NCBI GenBank assembly: GCA_913050115.1
Contig: CAJWZU010000017.1
Coordinates: 1-52,259, forward strand
DNA: 52,259 nt
Direction: 5' to 3'
DNA from: an uncultured Cellvibrionales bacterium
GTDB taxonomy: Bacteria > Pseudomonadota > Gammaproteobacteria > Pseudomonadales > Cellvibrionaceae
Of the stretch, positions 27,572 through 37,046 are shown piece after piece. The position numbers were made by a program, and so were the translations under genes. The first letter of the stretch is position 1; every line of letters begins with the position of its first letter. The notes under the pieces are model-generated. The model saw nothing but the letters and a program-made list of their open reading frames with translations, ran no database searches and was not told the origin of the DNA.

Positions 27572-28075
27572 ATGAGCCTGTATCTCAGTACGCACTCCCA
27601 TCAACATTTTGAGTTTATATCTAACCATAAAGGCCTGGGCCTTATTGAAACTATGGTGTCACTGTTCGTATTGGCGATAGGCTTGCTGGGTATATCGGGT
27701 CTGCAGGTTAATGCCATGAAATCGAGCCAGAACAGCTATTATCGGACTCAGGCAACTGATATCGCATACGATATTATTGATCGTATGCGTGTCAATCACC
27801 ACGCCGCTAAATCAACTAGTATCTACGTTAGTAACTATGGCCAAACACATGCTGGCGCTTCTGATTGCAGTACCCATTGCAGGCCAGATCAGATAGCGGC
27901 CCACGATTTGATGAACTGGAAGACAAATCTAAAATATGCCTTGCCTAAGGGCCAAGGGATGATCAGCTTCTCGGACACCAGCAATGTGCGTAAAGTATTG
28001 GTGTCGATTAAATTTGATGACAGCCGCGGTCGAGACTTAACACTGGACCCAGTGATTATTTGGGCGGCACTTTGA
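27572..28075 (+). CDS. pilV: Type IV pilus modification / minor pilin PilV
   Basis: A 167-residue minor pilin. AAGGAAAATAGT precedes the ATG at 27572, so the ORF start at 27545 is not used. The prepilin site is G21^L22, with E at mature position 5 (LGLIETMVSLFVLAIGLLG). A region of paired cysteines follows. It overlaps pilW. Confidence 0.85.
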   Translation: MSLYLSTHSHQHFEFISNHKGLGLIETMVSLFVLAIGLLGISGLQVNAMKSSQNSYYRTQATDIAYDIIDRMRVNHHAAKSTSIYVSNYGQTHAGASDCSTHCRPDQIAAHDLMNWKTNLKYALPKGQGMISFSDTSNVRKVLVSIKFDDSRGRDLTLDPVIIWAAL

Positions 28076-29106
28076 GTGCTTTGATCGTGACCGGAATTTC
28101 GCTTCATTCAAACAAAAGTAGTGCTGGTTTTACTCTGGTTGAACTGATGGCGTCCGTCGTTATATCACTGGTGATTTTAGCCGGTGTGGTGCAGTCGGTA
28201 CTCGCCAGTAAATCTATGTATATGATGCAAGAAGAGATGGCGCGCATACAAGAGAATTCGCGTTTCGCTCTGGATGTGCTGACGACTGATATACGTATGG
28301 CCGGTTATACCAGCTGCGGCGGAAGCGCTACGGTCACTAATGTAATAATGGATACTGATGACTGGGATAACGGTTATCCTGGAATTTATGGCTTGGAAGG
28401 CGGAATAGACAGTATTCCCTCAAGTTTTACCAACCCTTTAGCTGATCAGGATATTGTTGTAGTTCGCAGTGGCGATACAGATATTCGCATGAAAGTGAGT
28501 AACCATGCCCATGGTATAGCCAGCATAGATGCGGTGGATGGACACGAGGTCGACAGTGGCGCGATTATGATAATCGCCAATGCTAGCTGTCAAAATATAG
28601 GGCTTTTTCGAGGAGCTGGCGTATCTGTAGATGAAGTTAGTCATGCCATTGGATTGGGCAATTGCTATCAAAATTTAACCTTTGGCGGCAGCTGTTCTAG
28701 CGCCCCAGTAGGATTAGGTAGTGCTTATGGGCCAGGGTCAACCGTGATACCAATGAATATAAGAGCTTTTTATATTGCGACTAATGGCGAGGGCGTGCCC
28801 TCTCTCTTTATGAAACCTGTGGCAGCTGATGGCAGTTCCGACAGGGAAGAATTGGTAGAGGGGGTCGAAGGTATGCAGCTGAGTTATGGCGTTGACACCG
28901 ATACTAACGGCGAGGTCGATCGCTTTCAAATAGCGAGTGATGTCGCGGATTGGGACAGTGTAAAGGCGGTTCGTGTGCAGTTGTTGATGCGCTCTATTGG
29001 CACCTTAAATGGTGGCGATATCAGTGTAGATTTTAATGGTCACAATTATACCGATCGTCATCTGCGCCAAGTGGTATCGAGCACAGTGATGCTGAGAAAC
29101 TTGTAG
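28072..29106 (+). CDS. pilW: Type IV minor pilin PilW
   Basis: A PilW-family minor pilin. A TTG at 28072 overlaps the pilV stop (TTGA) and is the proposed start; the alternatives are TTG 28060 and GTG 28087. The prepilin site is SSAG^FTLVELMAS with E at mature position 5. The long C-terminal domain has paired cysteines. Part of the tip priming complex with PilV, PilX and PilY1. Confidence 0.85.
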   Translation: MSALIVTGISLHSNKSSAGFTLVELMASVVISLVILAGVVQSVLASKSMYMMQEEMARIQENSRFALDVLTTDIRMAGYTSCGGSATVTNVIMDTDDWDNGYPGIYGLEGGIDSIPSSFTNPLADQDIVVVRSGDTDIRMKVSNHAHGIASIDAVDGHEVDSGAIMIIANASCQNIGLFRGAGVSVDEVSHAIGLGNCYQNLTFGGSCSSAPVGLGSAYGPGSTVIPMNIRAFYIATNGEGVPSLFMKPVAADGSSDREELVEGVEGMQLSYGVDTDTNGEVDRFQIASDVADWDSVKAVRVQLLMRSIGTLNGGDISVDFNGHNYTDRHLRQVVSSTVMLRNL

Positions 29107-29137
29107 CTGGCATTAATATAACCATGGAGGCTCTATC

Positions 29138-29731
29138 ATGCCAATGACCAATATTCAGCAGCGCGGTGCAACCCTGATAGTCTCATTGGTACTGCTGCTT
29201 ATTGTGACACTTATTGGCATCAGCGGTATGGAAACTGCAGTTGTAGAAGAGAAAATGAGCGGCAGTTACCGCGATCATAAAATTGGATTTGAATCTGCTG
29301 AACAGGCCCTGCTCGTAGGTGAGCGCTTTGTTGATGCAACCACATTTGCCTTTACTGATTACACCAGTACGTGCGCCAACGGTCTCTGTTTTAAGGGTGC
29401 ATGGAATCATATTGACCCTAATGCAGCTTGCATGCTCAATGGTTTCGGCACCGATGTTTGGCTAAAAACAGATAGCAGTAATATTTGGGAGAGTGAAAAT
29501 ACCCGTGTAATTGGGTCCAAGTTAGACGGTGTTGGGCTAGCGCCAGAATATATTGTGGAGTTTCTTTGTCATGCACCAATCAGCCCGAATCCGCCTATAC
29601 CACCGTATGTCGCTGGCAGCGGTTGGGAGTCTCACTACGGATTGTTATTTCGCATAACCGCTTTTGGTACAGGCGGTACTCGTAATGCCCGAGTTATGTT
29701 GCAGAGCACCTATTTAAAACCACTGAGCTAA
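29138..29731 (+). CDS. pilX: Type IV minor pilin PilX
   Basis: A 197-residue protein. QQRG^ATLIVSLVLLLIV is the prepilin cleavage and helix; the fifth mature residue is V, not E, as in PilX/GspK-type tip pilins. EEKMSGSYRDHKIGFESAEQ is typical of PilX. GGAGG before the ATG. pilY1 follows closely. Confidence 0.85.
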   Translation: MPMTNIQQRGATLIVSLVLLLIVTLIGISGMETAVVEEKMSGSYRDHKIGFESAEQALLVGERFVDATTFAFTDYTSTCANGLCFKGAWNHIDPNAACMLNGFGTDVWLKTDSSNIWESENTRVIGSKLDGVGLAPEYIVEFLCHAPISPNPPIPPYVAGSGWESHYGLLFRITAFGTGGTRNARVMLQSTYLKPLS

Positions 29732-29785
29732 TTCTATATTGTGTATGAAAGCCCTAGTTGGGGCAGATCTATAAAGGGACTTCTA

Positions 29786-32700
29786 GTGAATCGACAATTT
29801 TATTGCTGGGGTAAAAAAAATATCGGTGTAGCGGTAGGTATAGCTCTGCTGAGTGTATGCCGTGTCACAGCTGCGGCCAATTGTGTAGATGTCGACAATT
29901 ACTTGGCAGGCACACCGTATCTGCAGGGGGATACAGTGCGGCATCGGGGTATAAAATTTCAATGTAAGGTCGATGGCTGGTGCTCTGATGGAGCAGCTAC
30001 AGCGGTTTTGCAATATGAACCGGGGCGAGGATTAAACTGGGAACAGGCTTGGATGGCACTTGGAGCTTGCACTGTGGCGAGCAGCTCATCGTCGAGCTCA
30101 GGCTCTAGCCAAGGGGCTTCTTCCGGTACAGCAGCAGTGGCTGCCTCTGTTTATCAGGGGCCGGGTGAACATTTTGTGATGCAGCCTTTTTCTTCCACTC
30201 CTTCGAGCAATCCGTTAGTTATGCTGGCAATGTCGGTGGATCACGAATTGTTTAAGAAAGCTTACAACGACTACTCCGATCTATCCGGCGGAAGTTTTGA
30301 TGAAACAGATACCAGCTATCGCAACGACTTTGACTATTACGGTTATTTTGATTCGGATCTCTGTTACAGCTATATCTTCAGCTCTAGTCGGTTTGAAAGC
30401 GGTGCTTACGCGAGTGATCATCGCTGTTCGGCAACCACAGGAGTGACCGCCAGTGCCTATACATTGGCCGACGGTTGGAGTGGTAATTTTTTAAACTGGG
30501 CCTCTATGGCCCGAATCGATATTATTCGTGCGGTACTTTATGGCGGTAAACGTATTGTTGATAGCAGTTCAGAAACGGTATTGGAACGCGCGAATTTGCC
30601 CGATGATGTGCACGCATTTGTTAAAGTTTATAGCGGTACTGATCTCGGCGATTTTACGCCATATGCTTATAACGCTTCGAATCTGAATTCACTCAGTTTG
30701 TGTAATGTAACACTGGACAGCACCAGTATCCCTTTGGTCAGGGTGGGGATAGGTAGTTTTCGTAACTGGTCGGTAACCAATGGTTCAGCTCAGTGCAACG
30801 GCGATAGCGCTCCCGCCGCCGTCTATAATATGGCCGCCCGAGTATCTGTCTGTGATAGTACTTTTGATGGGCCTAAACAGGGCAATTGCCGCCAATACCC
30901 CAATGGAAATTTTAAACCCATCGGTCTACTGCAAAACTATGGCGAAGACGGTTCAATTCGCTTTGGTTTACTGACCGGTAGTTATGGAAAAAATTTAGCC
31001 GGTGGAGTATTGCGAAAAGATATTAAGAAATTTGCCAAAAATAATGATGCCAGTGATGATGAGGTGGACTTAGATAGTGGAATTTTTGCCAGTGCAGTAA
31101 ATGGTATTGTGAGTAATATTGATGCCATTCGTTTTGCTCATTGGGATGGCTCTATTCATACAGATTGTAATACTCACAGTATTACTCTTGCCCAAATAAA
31201 ATCGCCTAGTGCTTCGACTAGATGCTCAAGCTGGGGGAATCCTATCAGTGAGATATACGCTGAAGCCTTGCGCTATTTTTCGGGTACTGGCTCTGCTACA
31301 CCAGATTTTGTTCCTGCAGCGGCCGATGAGCCCTTGGGGTTAGATATTCTTAGCGCTTGGGAGGATCCACTGCAGGCCGACGAATGGTGTGCCAACTGCT
31401 CAATCATCCTACTTTCTACCGGTACTAACTCCTTTGACGGCGATGACCTAGATACCCCAGTAGGGGATTTATACAACTTATCCCGCGCTACCTTAGACAG
31501 TCAATTTACTGATGTAGTGGGGGACTTAGAGCAAGGAGGTGCGTTTTCTGGCACATATTTCGTCGGCAGTAATGGTTCTCTGGAGGATGCAAGTTGTACA
31601 GCGAAAACAGTGTCTGAGTTAAGTGATGTAGAGGGTGTGTGCGCCGAATTACCTGCGCTTGAAGGTACATATTCTGTTGCCGGCTTAGCCTATTATGCCA
31701 AAACTCAAGATATTCGCGAAAATATTCCCGGTGTGCAAAATGTATCTACATATACCGTAGATTTAGCAGAATCTATTCCCAGCTTTAATATATCAGTGAA
31801 TACTGAAGGGGCATCGGGCATTAATCAGGTGACATATCTACCTTCATGCCAGTCTAATAAATATAACAAGTCAAACAGTGGATATGCAACCGGTTGGCAA
31901 CCCTGTTCTGTGTTTGACGTGCAGATTGAATTTATAGACTATTCGGCAGGCATTCCGGTGGCGGGCAGTTATCTGTTTTTCTGGGAAGATTCTCAGTGGG
32001 GCAATGACTACGATTTGGATATGACCACAAGAGTCCGCTACTGTGTGGGCGATGCTTGTAATGGAGATGCTCGTTTTAATTGTCCCCTTTTACAAGATGG
32101 TTCTACATTGAGAGCTGCTGGCTGCAGTAACGACACTGTTGATAGCGATGAGATAAAAATCATCAGTACAGTGGCTCATGCTGACGCGGGTAACCACCTA
32201 AGATTCGGCTATAACATTAGCGGTACTCAAACTGGTAATGGTCCGAGTGACTGGAGCGATAGACCAGGTAAGAGCAGTAATAATGATTTTGACTTTCTCG
32301 AGTTGGTCTCGGAAAATTCTGCCCCCGATGCTGTTGAAGCATCGGGATTAGTTTACCAAGCGAGTTCTATGTCCAGTTCAATGTTGCTGAAAAAACCTCT
32401 TTATTACGCAGCTAAGTACGGTAATTTTGAAGACTATGACGGCAGTGGCTCGCCGGCCTATGGCGGTAGTGTCAGCGACCCCACCGAGTGGGATAGAGAG
32501 GACTCCGATGGTAATTATGGTAGCGATGGTGTGCCGGATAATTACTTTCAAGTTAGCAATCCTGCGCGTTTGGAAAAGAGTTTGGGGCAGGTGTTTGCCA
32601 GTATTAAAAATCGTGTGGCCTCTGGCGCCTCGGCTTCGATTATTACCAACAGCAGCGCCGGTAATGGCATGGTCTACAACGCGATCTATTATCCAGCGGT

Positions 32701-35071
32701 AGAAGCGGATGGTCGCAGGGTGAATTGGGCGGGTCATTTATTTGCATTCTTTAAGGATGAGTACGGAAACTTGCGCGAGGACAATGGTGGTGTAAACGAT
32801 GTCGCTAATGGGGTACTCGAGGACTGTTCGATCGATCCAATTGTAAGTATATATTACGATACCAGTACCTCACCGGCAAAAACCAAGTTGCGTCGTTATG
32901 ATACAGCTGCAGGCAATTGTGATTCGACTTTGTGGACTTTGGCATCGGTACCTGCTTTTACAGTACATGACTTGGAAGAGTTCAGTTCTGTCTGGGATGC
33001 GCGCAATCAGCTGGCCTTAGTGGGCGATTCAACGACTCAGCGCAGTTATTTAACGGCGGTCACAGCGGGTACTGCCAGCCGTCATATTCTCACCTCAATG
33101 ACCGCTGGCAGCACCGCCGAGTTAATTCCGTTTACCATAGATGAGTTGGGCATGGGCTCGGCAGGCACCGGTCTTAGTGGTAATAAACTTAATAACTATC
33201 GTTATCTTGATGTACCCGCAGCAGAGGCCAATAAGTTGATTAACTTTATTCGCGGTGATGAATCTACACCTGAATATCGCAATCGCAGTGTGAATTTTGA
33301 TGGTGTGTCCGGCACCGAAAAGTGGCTGTTGGGTGACATAGTCAATTCAACTCCTGCGGCAGTGGTGCCGCCGAAGGAAACTTACGACAGTTTGCACGGA
33401 GACAGTACTTATGCCGAGTTTAAATCTCACTATCAAAATCGGCGTCAAGTGGTTTATGTTGGCGCTAATGACGGTATGTTGCATGCGTTTAACAGCGGCT
33501 TTTGGAATGAAAGCACTAAACGCGTTACTGTCTCGCAAAGCGGTGAAGTGGCACACGCTTTAGGTGCCGAGCTCTGGGCTTATGTACCGATGAATTTACT
33601 GCCGCATTTGCAGTGGTTGGCGCTGCCTGAATATGCGCATGTTTACTATGTTGATGGCGAACCACGCAGTTATGATGTCAATATTTTCGACTCGGGTGTG
33701 GATGACAATGGTATTAACCATGTCAATGGTTGGGGCACTATTTTAGTAGTGGGTATGCGCTTTGGCGGCGGCAAAATTGAGGTTGATAGCGATGGCAATG
33801 GCAGTACTGATAAAGCTTTGCGCTCGGCCTATATGGTGTTTGATATAACCGACCCAGAACAGCCACCGGTGCTGTTGGGAGAGTTTAGTCGCGATAACTT
33901 GGGCTTGACCTCCTCCACACCAGCGCTAGTGAAAAAGCGCCAGCCGAGCGCCAGTGGCGACTGGTCTAAACCGCGGTTTAATAGCTGGAAACTGGTTATG
34001 GGATCTGGGCCCGATGCGGACAACCTCAGCGGTATTCAGAGTAGTCAAAATGCGCGCGTATTTGAAATAGATCTGCGTTATTTAGTCACAACTCCAGCCG
34101 CCGTTCTGACTGAACCATCTATGGCTGGCACCGCTGGGGTCGATCTTGGAGTGGCCTCATCATTTACCGGCGACCTGCTCAGCGTGGACTGGAACCGCGA
34201 CTTGATTGACGATGTTGCATACTTTGGCATTGTGGAGGGCGACGCACTGGTTCCCACTGGGCGCATGATGCGCCGTCATTACACCGGGTCATATTCAGGT
34301 TCAAACAGTACATTACTGAACACCGCTCAAGCATTTGTGACGGCGCCATTACCATTCATTGATGGTGAAAACCGTCGCTGGCTGTTTTTTGGTTCCGGCC
34401 GGCTGTTTAGCCGAGAAGATTTATCTTCAAACGTTCAGCAAGCTTTCTATGGTGTTAAAGAACTGGGCTTAAGTTATGAAAATTTGTCCAATAATACTTA
34501 TGCACCCTCGTCACTAATAGATACCACCGATATTCAAGTTCATCACACCACTGATGTACGCAATGCCACTATTGATGGCACTGCTATTACTGCATTCGAT
34601 GATTTGGAGGAGGTGATGAAATCGAAGCATGGTTGGCGCTTTAACTTTGATTTCGACGGTACTACCCCTAGTGCACGCAACTTGTTTCAAGCGACCCAGT
34701 TTGTGGCGACAATCTTATTTCCGGTTTATACCCCGCCAAATGGTGGCAGCTGTGAAATTGGCAGTAGTACTGTTTATCAGCTTTATACAAAAACTGGTAC
34801 GGCGCCTGCTTTTGATAGCGCTTATGTGAGTCAGCAAAGTTCAGATGGCAAGATCTTTACCAATGATGGAATTGTCTCCAAGGTCAATTTGCTCAAGCAT
34901 GCTGGTATTCTAGAGACTCTTGACAATCGCACCCACTCCCAAGGGCGTATTACCAGTAAAGCATCAACTGGCGAGTGGATTTTAGATGACGTTGTGACGC
35001 TGGGTGAAAAATTGAATTCGCTGCTGGATGGACGTAACTCATGGCGTCAAATATTTGATTGGGAAGAGTAA
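29786..35071 (+). CDS. pilY1: Type IV pilus tip adhesin PilY1 with an N-terminal chitin-binding-like domain
   Basis: A protein of about 1761 residues from GTG 29786, chosen because AAAGGGAC precedes it and a signal peptide (VAVGIALLSVCRVTAAA) follows. Residues about 32-95 look like a CBM5/12-type domain: YLAGTPYLQGDTV, WC, YEPGRG and WEQAWMALGAC. A serine-rich linker (about 99-115) leads to a large central region and then the PilC/PilY1 C-terminal beta-propeller (YVGANDGMLHAF near 1223). A calcium-type loop, DSDGNGSTD, is near 1331. PilY1 caps the pilus and controls retraction and adhesion. The extra domain suggests binding to chitin or another polysaccharide; that is inferred from the pattern. 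Confidence 0.9.
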   Translation: MNRQFYCWGKKNIGVAVGIALLSVCRVTAAANCVDVDNYLAGTPYLQGDTVRHRGIKFQCKVDGWCSDGAATAVLQYEPGRGLNWEQAWMALGACTVASSSSSSSGSSQGASSGTAAVAASVYQGPGEHFVMQPFSSTPSSNPLVMLAMSVDHELFKKAYNDYSDLSGGSFDETDTSYRNDFDYYGYFDSDLCYSYIFSSSRFESGAYASDHRCSATTGVTASAYTLADGWSGNFLNWASMARIDIIRAVLYGGKRIVDSSSETVLERANLPDDVHAFVKVYSGTDLGDFTPYAYNASNLNSLSLCNVTLDSTSIPLVRVGIGSFRNWSVTNGSAQCNGDSAPAAVYNMAARVSVCDSTFDGPKQGNCRQYPNGNFKPIGLLQNYGEDGSIRFGLLTGSYGKNLAGGVLRKDIKKFAKNNDASDDEVDLDSGIFASAVNGIVSNIDAIRFAHWDGSIHTDCNTHSITLAQIKSPSASTRCSSWGNPISEIYAEALRYFSGTGSATPDFVPAAADEPLGLDILSAWEDPLQADEWCANCSIILLSTGTNSFDGDDLDTPVGDLYNLSRATLDSQFTDVVGDLEQGGAFSGTYFVGSNGSLEDASCTAKTVSELSDVEGVCAELPALEGTYSVAGLAYYAKTQDIRENIPGVQNVSTYTVDLAESIPSFNISVNTEGASGINQVTYLPSCQSNKYNKSNSGYATGWQPCSVFDVQIEFIDYSAGIPVAGSYLFFWEDSQWGNDYDLDMTTRVRYCVGDACNGDARFNCPLLQDGSTLRAAGCSNDTVDSDEIKIISTVAHADAGNHLRFGYNISGTQTGNGPSDWSDRPGKSSNNDFDFLELVSENSAPDAVEASGLVYQASSMSSSMLLKKPLYYAAKYGNFEDYDGSGSPAYGGSVSDPTEWDREDSDGNYGSDGVPDNYFQVSNPARLEKSLGQVFASIKNRVASGASASIITNSSAGNGMVYNAIYYPAVEADGRRVNWAGHLFAFFKDEYGNLREDNGGVNDVANGVLEDCSIDPIVSIYYDTSTSPAKTKLRRYDTAAGNCDSTLWTLASVPAFTVHDLEEFSSVWDARNQLALVGDSTTQRSYLTAVTAGTASRHILTSMTAGSTAELIPFTIDELGMGSAGTGLSGNKLNNYRYLDVPAAEANKLINFIRGDESTPEYRNRSVNFDGVSGTEKWLLGDIVNSTPAAVVPPKETYDSLHGDSTYAEFKSHYQNRRQVVYVGANDGMLHAFNSGFWNESTKRVTVSQSGEVAHALGAELWAYVPMNLLPHLQWLALPEYAHVYYVDGEPRSYDVNIFDSGVDDNGINHVNGWGTILVVGMRFGGGKIEVDSDGNGSTDKALRSAYMVFDITDPEQPPVLLGEFSRDNLGLTSSTPALVKKRQPSASGDWSKPRFNSWKLVMGSGPDADNLSGIQSSQNARVFEIDLRYLVTTPAAVLTEPSMAGTAGVDLGVASSFTGDLLSVDWNRDLIDDVAYFGIVEGDALVPTGRMMRRHYTGSYSGSNSTLLNTAQAFVTAPLPFIDGENRRWLFFGSGRLFSREDLSSNVQQAFYGVKELGLSYENLSNNTYAPSSLIDTTDIQVHHTTDVRNATIDGTAITAFDDLEEVMKSKHGWRFNFDFDGTTPSARNLFQATQFVATILFPVYTPPNGGSCEIGSSTVYQLYTKTGTAPAFDSAYVSQQSSDGKIFTNDGIVSKVNLLKHAGILETLDNRTHSQGRITSKASTGEWILDDVVTLGEKLNSLLDGRNSWRQIFDWEE

Positions 35072-35095
35072 TTAAGCTAACTGTAGGGCGGTATT

Positions 35096-35503
35096 ATGTT
35101 GAAAATAAGTGAAGGTTTTAGCTTAATCGAATTAATAGTGGTGGTGGCAATTGTGGGGATTTTGTCTGCAATCGCTATTCCCTCATATTCCTCCAGTATT
35201 GAAAAAGGCCGACGCGCCGACGGCAAGGTTGCTCTGGCGGGGGCGGTGGCCCTGCAGGAGCGGGAATTTAGTTTAACCCATCAATACAGCGCCGATATAT
35301 CGATACTCGGTGGCGTAACATCAGCTGAAGGTTTTTATGCGATGTCGGTAGTTTACATCTCCACCTTAGGCGTCTGCACAACAGACAAAGACTGCTATAC
35401 CCTAACTGCGACTGCTATTGGTGCGCAGGCCAACGATACAACCTGTGCGGTACTGACGATCAACAGTTTAGGCCAAAAAACGCCGTCTGCTGACTGCTGG
35501 TAG
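35096..35503 (+). CDS. pilE: Type IV minor pilin PilE
   Basis: A 135-residue pilin: cleavage at G7^F8, E at mature position 5 (FSLIELIVVVAIVGILSA), then a small C-terminal domain with cysteines near the end. It closes the minor-pilin operon, as in P. aeruginosa, but no pilY2 is seen between pilY1 and pilE. The 117 bp before pilR hold nothing clear. Confidence 0.88.
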   Translation: MLKISEGFSLIELIVVVAIVGILSAIAIPSYSSSIEKGRRADGKVALAGAVALQEREFSLTHQYSADISILGGVTSAEGFYAMSVVYISTLGVCTTDKDCYTLTATAIGAQANDTTCAVLTINSLGQKTPSADCW

Positions 35504-35620
35504 ATACTTCGATGTTAGAATACAAGACATGCTAGGTAAAACCTTTTAGCCTTAAGCTTGTGCAGTAGAATTATAGGTGCCATTGGATAACGCAACCTCA
35601 ACTTTTGACTTGAATATTCT

Positions 35621-37000
35621 TTAATCATGATCTAACCCCAATTTTTTCAATCGGTAGCGAATCGAGCGAAAGCTGATGCCGAGTTTCTTCGCAGCTTCAG
35701 TGCGGTTCCAGCGCGACTGCTCTAGCGCATCAAGTAATATCGTGCGCTCGATATCTTCCAAATATTCATCCAGAGACGCGTGGCGGCGGGCATCGTAAAG
35801 GGCCGGTTTTTCAGTACTAAGAGCCGTAGCTTTGCTTGTTGTTGTGCCGGGTAATTGCAGATCTGTTTCGTTAATTACATCGTATTCACATAGGGTAAAG
35901 GCGCGCTCTAGGGTGTTTTCTAATTCGCGTACGTTGCCGGGAAAGGCAAAGTCCTGCAAGGCTTTTAATGCCTTAGCGTCAATCTTGGGTGCGGGCAATT
36001 GCATCTCAGCAGCAATTTTTTCGAGCAGTCGCTCGGCTAACAGTACTATGTCATCACCGCGATCGCGCAGCGGCGGTACTGCAACTTCAATGACATTAAT
36101 ACGGTAATAGAGATCGTTACGAAAACGGCCTGTATCGACCTCTGTTTGTAAGTTTTTATGAGTGGCGCTGAGTACCCGAATATTGACCGCTATTTCTTCT
36201 TGGCCGCCAACGGGACGGACTTTTTTTTCCTGCAGTGCGCGCAGCAGCTTGACCTGCATTTCCAAGGGTAAATCGGCGACTTCATCGAGAAACAAAGTGC
36301 CCCCATCAGCCGCTTGAAACAACCCCTTTTTATTTTGATGGGCGCCGCTAAAACTGCCTTTAACATGGCCAAAAAATTCGCTTTCTAATAGCTCCGAGGG
36401 AATTGCACCGCAGTTGACCGGGATAAATGCGCCTTTGGCTCGCGGCCCCTGATAATGAATGGCTCGAGCGACCAACTCTTTACCCGAACCCGATTCACCG
36501 CTAATGAAGACGGGAGCTTGGGAGCGACAGAGTTTACTGATTTGCTGGCGAAGTTTTACAATGGATGGCGCCCTGCCAATAATTTCATCACTGGCAATTT
36601 GGGTAGCGCTATCTTTTTGCTTATGCTCGGCACTGGAAAGATGCAGTGCATTGCTAACCAGTTGTCGCAACTGGCTGAGGTCTACGGGCTTAGAGACAAA
36701 GTCAAAGGCGCCGGCTTTTAGTGCCTGTATCGCGATATCCATATTACCGTGGGCGCTGATCATGGCAACCGGCAATGTTGGGCACTGCTGCTGAATAAAA
36801 TCAACCAGTTCCAAGCCGTTACCATCGGGCAACTTCATATCGGTCAGGCAGATATCATAGTCATTGTCATTGAGCTTTTGTTTGGCGCTGGCAATATTGG
36901 CAGCGGTATCGGTATTTAACCCCATTCGAATAAGAGTGATCTCTAGCAACTCGAGAATGTCGGGTTCGTCATCAATAATTAATGCGCGCTTATTTGTCAT
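35621..37000 (-). CDS. pilR: Response regulator PilR, sigma-54 activator of pilin genes
   Basis: A 459-residue NtrC-family activator counted from the ATG at 37000 (a GTG at 37012 would add four residues). The receiver has D54 in DICLTDMKLPDG. The AAA+ domain has the Walker A GESGSGKE, the sigma-54 loop written GSFSGA, and DGGTLFLDEV. The C-terminal Fis-type helix-turn-helix is WNRTEAAKKLGISFRSIRYR. It reads toward pilE and is paired with pilS 46 bp upstream. Confidence 0.93.
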   Translation of the reverse strand: MTNKRALIIDDEPDILELLEITLIRMGLNTDTAANIASAKQKLNDNDYDICLTDMKLPDGNGLELVDFIQQQCPTLPVAMISAHGNMDIAIQALKAGAFDFVSKPVDLSQLRQLVSNALHLSSAEHKQKDSATQIASDEIIGRAPSIVKLRQQISKLCRSQAPVFISGESGSGKELVARAIHYQGPRAKGAFIPVNCGAIPSELLESEFFGHVKGSFSGAHQNKKGLFQAADGGTLFLDEVADLPLEMQVKLLRALQEKKVRPVGGQEEIAVNIRVLSATHKNLQTEVDTGRFRNDLYYRINVIEVAVPPLRDRGDDIVLLAERLLEKIAAEMQLPAPKIDAKALKALQDFAFPGNVRELENTLERAFTLCEYDVINETDLQLPGTTTSKATALSTEKPALYDARRHASLDEYLEDIERTILLDALEQSRWNRTEAAKKLGISFRSIRYRLKKLGLDHD

Positions 37001-37046
37001 AATAATAGTCACAAATTTTTTTGGAGTTAGCGATCAATATAGAGCG

